From Bacteroidia bacterium (GTDB lineage: Bacteria > Bacteroidota > Bacteroidia > Cytophagales > Flammeovirgaceae), in the NCBI GenBank assembly GCA_030425505.1, contig JAUIAB010000003.1, positions 118,787 through 182,786 on the forward strand: 64,000 nucleotides of DNA, read 5' to 3'. Position numbers and translations under genes: made by a program. How positions within the stretch are numbered: the first letter of the stretch is position 1; every line of letters starts with the position of its first letter. The notes below the pieces were generated by a model, which ran no database searches, was not told the origin of the DNA, and saw nothing but the letters and a program-made list of their open reading frames with translations. Positions 8,901 to 16,421 of the stretch are shown one piece after another.

Positions 8901-11900
8901 CGCTGAAGGGCACACAATCCAAATGGATGTGGAAGGAACTGGGGCTAATTTCCTGCAATTAGATGGAACTTTAGACCTTGGAACTAGGAACTCTCAGTTT
9001 GACCAATTATCAGGATCAGGCACACTTACTACCTCTCAAGTAGACCTACCTAATGGAGACTTATCTCAATTTTTTCTCACAGGTACTTTAGATTATTTCA
9101 TTAATGTAGGAGGTGATATATCTTTCTTAGACGGGGACATTCCTTCTGTTGTTAATAATTTATCTTTTAGGGGGAATACTCTAAAGAGATTACGACTGAG
9201 AGATGGGCTTACAGTACTCAATAATCTTACTGCTGAAACTGGTACACTCTCTATAGAGCAAAGTATTACAGTTAATAATGATGTTTTTGCAAACAGTGGC
9301 TTTTTTCTTATCTCTTCCAATAAATCACTAACAGTTAATGGAAGCTTAACGGTTAATAACGCTAGTACCCTTCAGTTAGGTACTAACTCCAATCTTTACT
9401 TAGCAGATAACCTTACCCTAGACGGAACAATTAATATGCATATTGGAAATGAACCTGGCGCTTTTTTCCATTTTGTTGGAGGCCAACAATCCTCTATTAC
9501 TGGAGATGGTGTTTTCAACTTCTCTAATATCGTTGTAAACAAAAGTAATAACTCCACTCGAGTGCTACTGGAAAATACGTTTACTGGTCAAATCAACCGA
9601 GATAATAGAAACTTTGGCGCAGATGCCTGGAATACTTTTACGGGGCTTAAGTTTATTAGAGGAGAGTTTGCTCATCAAAGCCCTAGTACTGCAACTTATG
9701 CCGTTAATGGTGGCGTTCACATCCCTAAAGATGCTAAGTTTGAAGTGAGAAATGATAATGCCAATGTATATCTTATTCAATCTTACAATAATGACTCAGA
9801 TGTTTTCTTAGAGGGGAGAGTATCCGTTGGAGGTGGAAATCTATTTATTGGTGACCCTCTTGAAAATGCAGGCACAGACATTATCTATGGCGGTAACAAC
9901 TCAAGTGCTGTAATATCTTTATTTGGAAATGGAAACTTATTCTTGAATGGTCAGATTAGAAGAGAAAACTCCAACACTAATGGAAACCTTTCTCTATATC
10001 ATAGATCTGGGGGGGCTCTTACTATTTATGGAAAATCTATTGACCCTAAATATGGCTTGTTAGAACTAATTGGTAGCAAAAGCTCTATTACTGTAACTAA
10101 TAATGCTACTATCCTCTTCAAATCTGGAGGATCTAACCTTGCAGATTTAAATATTAACCTTACCGATTTAGATAGAGAAGCAGGAAACGACATATACTTC
10201 CATTCTGAATCTAATGTTTCAGTAGAGTACTCCAATGAAGAAAACAATGCTATAATAGATGAAGTGTTTACCATTCACTCAAATATTCCTTTAGGCAACC
10301 TGTCTCTATCTGCTACGCAAAGCCCAATAGCACTAAACAGCTCAACCAATGTAGAAATTTTGATTGAAAGCGATCTAGAGGTAAACGATTTATCACTTAC
10401 TCTTAATAATGCCAATGACCTTACCCTTACTAATACAGAAAATAGTGATCTAGTCATCAATGGCAATTTAACTGTAAATAATGAGGCTTCCATTAACTTC
10501 ATTGATAATACTACTTACTTCAGAGGAGATCAAGAGTCTATAATTGATGCTGATGCAGGTTCTTTTGTTTCTTTTAGCAACCTGGTTGCTGATAAAGAGA
10601 ATAGAAATAGTATTATTCTACAAGGGCAAAATGCTATTTCTGTGGAGGATCTCACTGTTTTGGAAAATAATAATTTTCAGTGCCAGAGAGCTATTTTTGT
10701 AAATGGTAATGTCACTCATAATGGGTTTTCAATAGAAATTACTCCAAGTCTTTATGTAGTTTTTACAAGTACTGATGAGAAAGATCAATTTATAGAAGGC
10801 ACTGGTGAGTTTGAGTCCATAGGAATAAGTAGACTAGGAGTTGAGGGATATAATGTAATTGCCCAATCTGACCTTACAGTTTTTGGTCTTGGAGTGACTT
10901 TTAATCAAAATAATACTAGTAATTTTATTATTGGGGATCTTCAGCTTACACTCCTAAACAATAGTCATATATGGAATGGCTTGAATGAAGAAAGGTATGT
11001 TGTTACTTCTGGAACGAAAAATGCTAAAGGTATTACCGTTGAGCTATCTAATAGTGCGGGAGTTAGTTCTTATTCTACCTTAGGAATAGGTACTTTTAGT
11101 CAGCAGCTCAAGCTATATTTAGACTATGAGTATGATCAAGAGACCCCATTTATTACTGTAAAACCTATTGATGGAAGGCATCCATCTCTTACTAATACAG
11201 AAGAACCATCCAATAATACGTTACAAGGGTACTGGAATATTACTAGTTCACCAGGCAATTACGTGTTTGATCGGATTGAACTAATTGCCTACTATGAAGA
11301 AGAAAGTATAAGAGGAAATGAAGCCAATTATGTACTAGGAATGTGGAATGGAGAAGAGTGGTATAAGGATGATGACAATACAGGCAATCTGAATATTGAT
11401 GAAAATAGATATCGCGAAGGTTTAAGTAATCTTTTAAATAATGACGGAGAAAGAGCTTTTTTTAATCTTAGTGGAGACTTTACGCTAGGAACCTCTGATA
11501 AATTTGGAGAGCTACCTGTGTATGTCTTTACGCCTGATCCATTTACTAACACAGGTGATTGGAATGATGCAAATAACTGGGTTGACCAGGAAACAGGGCA
11601 GCTTTCAGGCCAGCTACCTTATAAAGGTGTTAAAGTTCACATTCCAGAAACTATAGTTGCTGATGTTAACAATGACGTATCAATGTCAGCTGCAACTATA
11701 TTATTGGGAGGAGCATTACGATTAAATAATTCTACAGCCATTCATGATGTAGGAAAAATAATTGCCGAAGAGGACTTGTTTATACCAGGAAATATTCTTA
11801 TTAATATTGAAGATGGCAGAGTTCCTCTTAATAAAGCGGAAGCAGATTTATCTTCTTATATAGATAGAGTTTTTTTTACGTTTAATACTTCCGGGACTTT

Positions 11901-13329
11901 TGACTTTACCGATCAGGAGTACATACAAAAAGCTTCCTTTAGAAGCTCCATTCAACTAGAAGACTCTCCAGTGGTTAGACTTAATAATAACCTATTAGTG
12001 GAAGATATATCCATTGGAACAAGAAATCAAAAAATTATTTTAGAATCGTCTGAGAATGCCAAGTTGACTATAGATTTAAAAGATCACAACCCTTACTCTG
12101 CCATTAACGGCGTCTCCCTGTTTACTGCTTACAGAAACTTGAAAGATGGCGATTATACCGCTTCAGAAATTGGAGCATACATTAAAGGTCCCTTAGTAAT
12201 AAAAGGAACCGCTAATGAAGGTGAAAGTAAAAACATTCCTTTTTTAGTTGGTAGTAATGCTGGCTTTAGACCTTTAGAAATGAGTGTTCATTTTAATCGA
12301 GCTGCTGACTATCAGTTTGAAGTAGAAGTAATGGAAGGAGATGCTTTAGCTAATAATGATTTATCTTCTTTTGCTGGAGGGTATTTTAATGATTTTTATT
12401 GGCGTGTGGAAAACCAATCTCCACAACCTGGCCAAACTATGAAAATAACTAAAATGAGCTTCGGCTTTGATGCTATAATAGATAATGTAAATAAAAGTAT
12501 GATTGCTCCAAGTAATCGTGCTGAAAGACTTCCATCTGATTTGGTTGTTGCAAGAGCAAATGACCTGGTTAATGGTCAGTTTAATTTAGATGTTGATCAA
12601 TTGGAGATAGAGGATGAAAGAATAGATGGCGAAAATACTATTTTAGGCAATACTCTAGCTACAACTGGAAACTTTCATCCTGAAGACTTTGAAGGAAATC
12701 CTTTTGCTCTAACAGATCATGAAGGGTATTTTATAGTTGGCTCTATGGTTGCAGAAGAATTTTCTCCCCTACCAGTAAACCTAATCTACTTTGAGGCCTC
12801 TTATAAGCAAGGCCATGTTACACTAAACTGGGCAACTGCTGGTGAGGTCAACAATAGTCACTTTGAAGTTCAACGATCTACGGATGGAGCAAACTTTGAA
12901 ACTATAGGAAGAGTAGAGGGGAATGGTACTACTACGGTATCTCAAAAATATCAATTTGTAGATACCAGTGCAAGCTCTAGCCTAGTCTATTACAGGCTAA
13001 AGCAGGTAGACTATGATGGTCAATATGAGTTTAGCCCTATTGTAAGTGTGAAAATTGAAGGTCAACTCAATGATAATACAGTTAGCTTTTACCCTAACCC
13101 TATTAGGTCTACTAGTAAAGTATATTTGAGTAGCGTATCTGATTTAGATAACCTTAACATTATTTTAAGTGATATTTCAGGAAAAACCATCTATAGTAAC
13201 TTTACTACACTAAAAGATTTCAATCAGTATTTGGCAGGAGTTAACAACAAACTTCATTCTGGAATCTACTTACTTAAACTTCAGGATGTAAAAGGTCTGC
13301 TGCACCAAGTAAAGTTTGTAAAAGAATAG
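5992..13329 (+). CDS. Giant T9SS-exported surface protein, 2445 aa
   Basis: A signal peptide (residues 1-32, ending TTYSQ) is followed by a very long, Asn/Thr/Ser-rich beta-strand region full of short repeats of the LxINGNLTVNN type, as expected of a beta-solenoid. Three G8-like modules with a W-x(5)-TW or NW signature begin near residues 38, 937 and 1851. A fibronectin-III-like module starts near 2260 (PLPVNLIYFEASY, then NNSHFEVQRSTDG). A T9SS type A sorting domain follows from YPNP at about 2367. It should be exported across the outer membrane and anchored or released at the cell surface; an adhesive or matrix role is an inference. No catalytic motif was seen. Its layout matches the 2422-aa gene at 40105 almost residue for residue in module spacing. 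An ATG at 6016 is an alternative start. Confidence 0.88.
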   Translation: MNQVITDKMKSLSRYIIPALIFFLLSITTYSQPLYSSGNTNDWELSTTWSLSQDNPNDNDGGLVPQDGDELIILSGHEVVVNNRVDIDDLELIIQENATLKFIGNSILRGQQTSIEGNGTIICARLVIPFADDFSFAQTGNIIFEVSSQETRLTSSVLRAAPFKNILFRNISDNEITINHKAQAASGDPINFVVTENISLENQGNGTLVYSIGETGGIGGGLNNLSLSLNNLTIGENCTVKATTNGDQNDKHFLNISGNVVNNGQLLLNNNPQPNYTSDSNSPVVDLTFTGDTNSTFEQNGITVLNRLIINKDGLSNKVVVNNTTADFRNFSIYGRNNNASVEKAVSLLQGELELTGNTRILSLTSGGEPFSIPENAKLTIQGENARVIFVTQSLLLNRPANEEFNMILSGTLECNQGRFDMNSDKIAYSGTTPSIDLLNGANFTIGQIYPLDPNNDLININVENQSSITLRKYNSNQVFDENNAMFSVPNPNSTLSIDNSTININGITAHADGANAIEMHISTNNVAFDNSTVNINTSGNTPFTLDVSTPLNIVNINGNGSSTLLSDFNIVLGQININDEISFNGNGNTLSLESSMLRIQNNATFDAGANADLRFYGGVGAIELLDNATATFGDLHCNNGVCVNNDISVRNLFVNTSAQVVNYNGNFLDEDNFQVSPDPLYGITLTGTSLVNNGGIYAGIILQNSEVIQVTSDNDPNLGFYNSISFASPINGNGIKYNLVGKHSILQSVSFPSKGKVDLAENANLNIRNAIPFNGAGSNAYFITTKGKLEYTFSQQGNSEDILIPIGSTDEYLPLFINSVNVVQEGSMSLKIFEEAHPVSVPNNNNKLNQFWRINTSNIQLDNINFTFNYSQNHVGGNEDTYQPYRIDSDLINHLGEDIATDKNTINFKNTDLNGDYTAGDPNAFMQRRRFFSIAGGNKKWSSPENWSLVGHDGPQANDTPSLIDIAFIAEGHTIQMDVEGTGANFLQLDGTLDLGTRNSQFDQLSGSGTLTTSQVDLPNGDLSQFFLTGTLDYFINVGGDISFLDGDIPSVVNNLSFRGNTLKRLRLRDGLTVLNNLTAETGTLSIEQSITVNNDVFANSGFFLISSNKSLTVNGSLTVNNASTLQLGTNSNLYLADNLTLDGTINMHIGNEPGAFFHFVGGQQSSITGDGVFNFSNIVVNKSNNSTRVLLENTFTGQINRDNRNFGADAWNTFTGLKFIRGEFAHQSPSTATYAVNGGVHIPKDAKFEVRNDNANVYLIQSYNNDSDVFLEGRVSVGGGNLFIGDPLENAGTDIIYGGNNSSAVISLFGNGNLFLNGQIRRENSNTNGNLSLYHRSGGALTIYGKSIDPKYGLLELIGSKSSITVTNNATILFKSGGSNLADLNINLTDLDREAGNDIYFHSESNVSVEYSNEENNAIIDEVFTIHSNIPLGNLSLSATQSPIALNSSTNVEILIESDLEVNDLSLTLNNANDLTLTNTENSDLVINGNLTVNNEASINFIDNTTYFRGDQESIIDADAGSFVSFSNLVADKENRNSIILQGQNAISVEDLTVLENNNFQCQRAIFVNGNVTHNGFSIEITPSLYVVFTSTDEKDQFIEGTGEFESIGISRLGVEGYNVIAQSDLTVFGLGVTFNQNNTSNFIIGDLQLTLLNNSHIWNGLNEERYVVTSGTKNAKGITVELSNSAGVSSYSTLGIGTFSQQLKLYLDYEYDQETPFITVKPIDGRHPSLTNTEEPSNNTLQGYWNITSSPGNYVFDRIELIAYYEEESIRGNEANYVLGMWNGEEWYKDDDNTGNLNIDENRYREGLSNLLNNDGERAFFNLSGDFTLGTSDKFGELPVYVFTPDPFTNTGDWNDANNWVDQETGQLSGQLPYKGVKVHIPETIVADVNNDVSMSAATILLGGALRLNNSTAIHDVGKIIAEEDLFIPGNILINIEDGRVPLNKAEADLSSYIDRVFFTFNTSGTFDFTDQEYIQKASFRSSIQLEDSPVVRLNNNLLVEDISIGTRNQKIILESSENAKLTIDLKDHNPYSAINGVSLFTAYRNLKDGDYTASEIGAYIKGPLVIKGTANEGESKNIPFLVGSNAGFRPLEMSVHFNRAADYQFEVEVMEGDALANNDLSSFAGGYFNDFYWRVENQSPQPGQTMKITKMSFGFDAIIDNVNKSMIAPSNRAERLPSDLVVARANDLVNGQFNLDVDQLEIEDERIDGENTILGNTLATTGNFHPEDFEGNPFALTDHEGYFIVGSMVAEEFSPLPVNLIYFEASYKQGHVTLNWATAGEVNNSHFEVQRSTDGANFETIGRVEGNGTTTVSQKYQFVDTSASSSLVYYRLKQVDYDGQYEFSPIVSVKIEGQLNDNTVSFYPNPIRSTSKVYLSSVSDLDNLNIILSDISGKTIYSNFTTLKDFNQYLAGVNNKLHSGIYLLKLQDVKGLLHQVKFVKE

Positions 13330-13338
13330 CTTTTTATT

Positions 13339-13370
13339 AGAGCGCGTTTTTTAACGCGTTCTTTAATTTT
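13339..13370 (+). terminator. Terminator of the 2445-aa gene
   Basis: A 10-bp stem AGAGCGCGTT/AACGCGTTCT with a TTTT loop is followed by TTAATTTT, 10 bp after the stop codon. Confidence 0.8.
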
Positions 13371-13491
13371 GAACTCGTTTTGGCTTTTCTAATTGCTTGC
13401 AAAAACAGCATCTTGCCCTCGGATAAAAGTCAAATTTTTCGGCTTAATGAAAAAAACCAAAATGAGTTCAGTGTTTTTAAAAAATACACTT

Positions 13492-13499
13492 TAGCTTTG
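13492..13499 (+). promoter_or_regulatory. -7 element of ndk
   Basis: TAGCTTTG matches TAnnTTTG and lies 13 nt before the ndk ATG. A T-rich stretch GTTTTTA occupies the approximate -33 position. Confidence 0.5.
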
Positions 13500-13512
13500 C
13501 CAAAAAAACAAA

Positions 13513-13932
13513 ATGGCAGGAAATAGAACTTTCACAATGATTAAACCAGACGCATTTGGTGCTGGTAACACAGGAGCGATATTAAAAATAATTGAAGGTG
13601 CAGGCTTTAAAATAAAAGCTGCAAAAGCACTTAGGTTAACTCAGGAAAAAGCTGGCAAATTTTACGAAGTACATAAAGAAAGACCTTTCTACAATGACTT
13701 GTGTAGCTACATGAGCTCGGGGTCGATATTAGCGGCAGTTTTAGAAAAGGAAAATGCAGTTGCAGACTTTAGAAAGCTAATTGGAGCAACTAACCCTGTG
13801 GAAGCGGAAGAAGGGACGATAAGAAAACTATTTGCTAAGTCTATAGAAGCAAATGCAATACATGGATCAGACTCTGATGAAAATGCAGAAATAGAAAGTA
13901 GATTTTTCTTTTCTAAGCTAGAGGAAGTTTAA
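13513..13932 (+). CDS. ndk: Nucleoside-diphosphate kinase
   Basis: This 139-residue cytoplasmic enzyme transfers the terminal phosphate from ATP to other nucleoside diphosphates through a phosphohistidine. The active-site histidine is H117 in [12 protein letters not shown], the family signature. The N-terminal FTMIKPDAF and the RPFY segment (residues 57-60), which contacts the nucleotide, are present. The length is normal for bacterial Ndk. It is a single-gene unit with its own -7 element and a strong shared hairpin downstream. Confidence 0.97.
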   Translation: MAGNRTFTMIKPDAFGAGNTGAILKIIEGAGFKIKAAKALRLTQEKAGKFYEVHKERPFYNDLCSYMSSGSILAAVLEKENAVADFRKLIGATNPVEAEEGTIRKLFAKSIEANAIHGSDSDENAEIESRFFFSKLEEV

Positions 13933-13986
13933 AGTTTTTGGCAAAGAAGGCTAATGTTATAGCTTAGCCTTCTTTGCCAAAAAACT
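13933..13986. terminator. Bidirectional terminator between ndk and ferritin
   Basis: A nearly perfect stem of about 22 bp (TTTTTGGCAAAGAAGGCTAA with its complement) has a 9-nt loop (13955-13963). T-rich ends are present on both strands. It lies exactly between the convergent stop codons and takes in the ferritin stop. Confidence 0.9.
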
Positions 13987-14533
13987 AAGCAGGGCTTGTT
14001 GAGTCATTCGCTTCTACTCCAATTCTACCAATTTCTTTGTCAATATACCACAAACCATGAGCAGAGTTCTCATCGATTAGGTTAAATACTTCAATAACTC
14101 TTCGCGCTAATTCTTCTTCTTCTCTTTGCTCTTGAACAAACCATTGTAAAAACTGAAAAGAAGAAAAATCTTTTAGTTTAAAACAGTAATCTGCCAAATC
14201 TCCAATCGACTTAGTTACATTAATTTCATGCTCAAGAATCTCCTCAAAAACCTCTCGTAAAGAGCTAAATGAGCTTTTTATACCTGTAACATCAGGAACT
14301 AAAGCATGCCCACCTACAGAATTCACATATTTAAAAACCTTTAGCATATGTATTCTTTCCTCTTCAGAGTGCCCATATAAAAACTCAGCAGCATTTTGGT
14401 ATCCTTCTTTCTCACACCAGGATGCACACGATAGATAAAATTGAGAAGAATGCTCTTCCAATTTTATCTGTTCATTCAACTTACCTTCTACTTCTTTAGT
14501 TAAAGAAGTTTTTAATCTTTCTTTGAATTTCAT
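13985..14533 (-). CDS. Non-heme ferritin
   Basis: This is a 182-residue four-helix-bundle iron storage protein. Ferroxidase-site residues are visible: Glu in LEEHSSQFY (helix A), the pair in HSEEERIHM (helix B) and the glutamates in EQREEEELARR (helix D). It takes up Fe(II), oxidises it and stores it as ferric mineral in a 24-subunit shell. I place the start at the ATG at 14533 (MKFKERLK), because family members begin about there; the longer frame to 14596 adds an unrelated Cys/Leu-rich stretch. The C-terminal tail is slightly longer than in E. coli FtnA. The gene is convergent with ndk. Confidence 0.92.
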   Translation of the reverse strand: MKFKERLKTSLTKEVEGKLNEQIKLEEHSSQFYLSCASWCEKEGYQNAAEFLYGHSEEERIHMLKVFKYVNSVGGHALVPDVTGIKSSFSSLREVFEEILEHEINVTKSIGDLADYCFKLKDFSSFQFLQWFVQEQREEEELARRVIEVFNLIDENSAHGLWYIDKEIGRIGVEANDSTSPA

Positions 14534-14618
14534 AATAACCAAAGTTAACAGTCTTAAATTAGAACAAGATAAAGAGAGCAACTGTTTTATAAACATCCAT
14601 TAAGCTTTTGGCTCATTT

Positions 14619-14722
14619 GGGTCAGGCAATTGATGATCAACTATCATAAGTTTTGCACAATCAATTACTTTATAACCAGAAAGTTACCTATTCTCATTGA
14701 ATAAGTCCCGAATTATTCGGGT
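14619..14722 (-). repeat. Intergenic palindromic repeat, copy B
   Basis: Read on the minus strand it begins with CCCGAATAATTCGGGACTTA and follows copy A (4376-4517) in blocks through to ATCAATTGCCTGA. It lacks the internal CCCCAAATTTGGGG insertion of copy A. It lies in the divergent gap between ferritin and the gene at 14781. Confidence 0.6.
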
Positions 14723-14780
14723 AAAGTTTTAATAATTAAACAACATAGGGTAACTTTGCTGATAATCAATAAGTTAATAT

Positions 14781-15581
14781 ATGCGTTTTTTTCAGGCACT
14801 TATAGTATTTTACATATTAAGTGCAATTATCCACACTTTATCTGCTCAAAGTGTAAAAAACATAAAAGCAGAAATAGATAAAATAAACCGAAGAATAAAT
14901 ATTACTTACGACTTACACTCAAAAAACAAATATGATAAATACAACATAGAAGTTTATGTTTCCAGAGATAGTGGAAAAACATTTAAACACAGACTTGAAT
15001 ATGTAACAGGAAAAGTAGGTAAAGGAATATCTCCAGGAGTAGGAAAAGCTATACAGTGGCTCTTTTTAAAAGAAGACCCATTTTTTGATGGTAAAAATGT
15101 AGTATTTAAAATAAGGACCACTCTGGATATAGATGCGCAAAGAAGAAGAACCATGAGCTTAGAAGGACCAGAAGCAACATGGAGATCTGCTGTTTTCCCA
15201 GGGTGGGGAGATAAAAAAGTTAATGGGATGAAAAACTTTTGGATAATAGGCGCTTCCTGTTACAGCTTAGTCGGAACAGGGCTACTGATTAGATCCCAAG
15301 CGAATAAAAATTTTGATAAATACAAAAGTGCAATGTCCGTTGAGTCAGCAGATAATTTCTTCGAAAAGTCTGAAAAGCAAGGAAGATTAAGCAATATTTT
15401 AATTGTTGCAGGAATAGCTGGGTGGGTAGGAGATATAATTTATGTCGCAGTTAAGGGCAATAAAAATAAAAAAGAAAAAGAAAAATTGATCAATGGAAGT
15501 GTAGCCAAACTAGGCATAACATTTGATACAACATTTCCGAATGCAACTACACCCTTAATAACTTTTAGAAAACGGTTCTAA
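14781..15581 (+). CDS. Exported protein with beta-sandwich domain and two membrane segments
   Basis: This 266-residue protein has a signal peptide (residues 1-23, LSAQ cleavage). Residues 25-115 form a beta-rich domain with YVSRDSGKTFKH and VGKGISPGVGKAIQW, a pattern common in Bacteroidota periplasmic proteins, where it reads SxDGGxTF...GDVGxGxxPG. After WRSAVFPGWGDKK (134-146), two hydrophobic helices (151-170, 204-224) flank a polar loop. This half resembles the DUF5683-like membrane domains found in the same phylum. Exact function is unknown. It is followed 3 bp later by a lipoprotein gene, so the two are co-transcribed and likely work together at the envelope. Confidence 0.7.
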   Translation: MRFFQALIVFYILSAIIHTLSAQSVKNIKAEIDKINRRINITYDLHSKNKYDKYNIEVYVSRDSGKTFKHRLEYVTGKVGKGISPGVGKAIQWLFLKEDPFFDGKNVVFKIRTTLDIDAQRRRTMSLEGPEATWRSAVFPGWGDKKVNGMKNFWIIGASCYSLVGTGLLIRSQANKNFDKYKSAMSVESADNFFEKSEKQGRLSNILIVAGIAGWVGDIIYVAVKGNKNKKEKEKLINGSVAKLGITFDTTFPNATTPLITFRKRF

Positions 15582-15584
15582 AAA

Positions 15585-16319
15585 ATGAATAGTTTAATAG
15601 TAAAACATATAATAAAAAAGGGTACTACAACTATAAGTAACCTATTATTTTTAGTCTTGTTCTTAATAATAGCAAATTGCGTACCCTCAGAAATAACTAG
15701 AGATAATGTAATAGTTACAGGAGTACCAGTAAATACTACTGCTAGTGGAACACAAATAAGCGGCATTGTCATAGATTTTAAAGGAGAAATAGAACAACAT
15801 GGGCATTGCTGGGCAACTTTTCAAGCTCCCACCTTAGAGAGAAATGAAGGGGTTACTGAAAAAGGGATTAAAGAAAACCGAGGTGAGTTTTTAAGCAACA
15901 TAGTTAACCTTTTACCTGAGAGAGACTACTTTATCAGAGGCTATGCAACTATTGATGGTAAAATAGTTTATGGAGATGAAGTAAATTTTAGAACATTAGA
16001 TATTGGATCTGATCCATCTAAAATCGTAACAACTTACGGGATCACCAATATTGAAGCAAACTCTGCAATAGCTACAGGAAGCATTGGAGTAAATGAAAGC
16101 CTTATAGCAAGCTTTGGACACTGCTGGTCGAAAACTCCTAACCCTCAAGTAAATGATTTTAAAACACAGTTTGAAGACACTTCCAACCTTGAAGACTTTA
16201 GAAGTGAGCTAATTGATTTAGAACCAACAACAGTTTACTATGTCAGAGCTTACTATCAAAGTAGTGATTCCAATGTGGTTTATGGAAATGAGTTAAACTT
16301 TACCACTGCAAGCTTTTAA
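15585..16319 (+). CDS. Lipoprotein with two fibronectin-III-like domains
   Basis: This 244-residue lipoprotein has an N-terminal hydrophobic segment ending LIIANC, so C32 is the likely lipidated residue. Two copies of a roughly 100-residue domain follow. Each carries the marks GHCW (around residues 67-70 and 166-169), a LxPxxxYxxRAY-type strand and a YG(D/N)E(V/L)NF(R/T)T end. Such domains are frequent in Bacteroidota surface lipoproteins and are thought to bind other proteins or glycans; no enzyme motif is present. It starts 3 bp after the preceding gene and is followed directly by leader element copy 2. It probably sits on the outer membrane. Confidence 0.75.
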   Translation: MNSLIVKHIIKKGTTTISNLLFLVLFLIIANCVPSEITRDNVIVTGVPVNTTASGTQISGIVIDFKGEIEQHGHCWATFQAPTLERNEGVTEKGIKENRGEFLSNIVNLLPERDYFIRGYATIDGKIVYGDEVNFRTLDIGSDPSKIVTTYGITNIEANSAIATGSIGVNESLIASFGHCWSKTPNPQVNDFKTQFEDTSNLEDFRSELIDLEPTTVYYVRAYYQSSDSNVVYGNELNFTTASF

Positions 16320-16322
16320 AAA

Positions 16323-16418
16323 ATGAAACAGATCATGTCTGATTTAAAATTGAGGCATACAAAAAGCAATAATTAAGATGTGTACTAAACAAACTCTAAG
16401 CAGGTCACAAATTTTAAA
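16323..16418 (+). repeat. Leader element copy 2 (before the beta-helix T9SS gene)
   Basis: This is a 96-bp match to the element at 2748-2841. It starts 3 nt after the stop of the lipoprotein gene and ends 3 nt before the ATG at 16422. The first hairpin becomes CAGAT-CAT-GTCTG (one G-T pair). The second stem GCATACA/TGTGTAC keeps five Watson-Crick pairs and a wobble, with one mismatch. Confidence 0.65.
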
Positions 16419-16421
16419 CTG

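Noticed and set aside
10012..10018. G7 run as a phase-variation switch (also at 1180-1186 on the minus strand and 56931-56937)
   Set aside because: About one such run is expected by chance in this much sequence, all lie in Gly codons of intact frames, and none is near a start codon.
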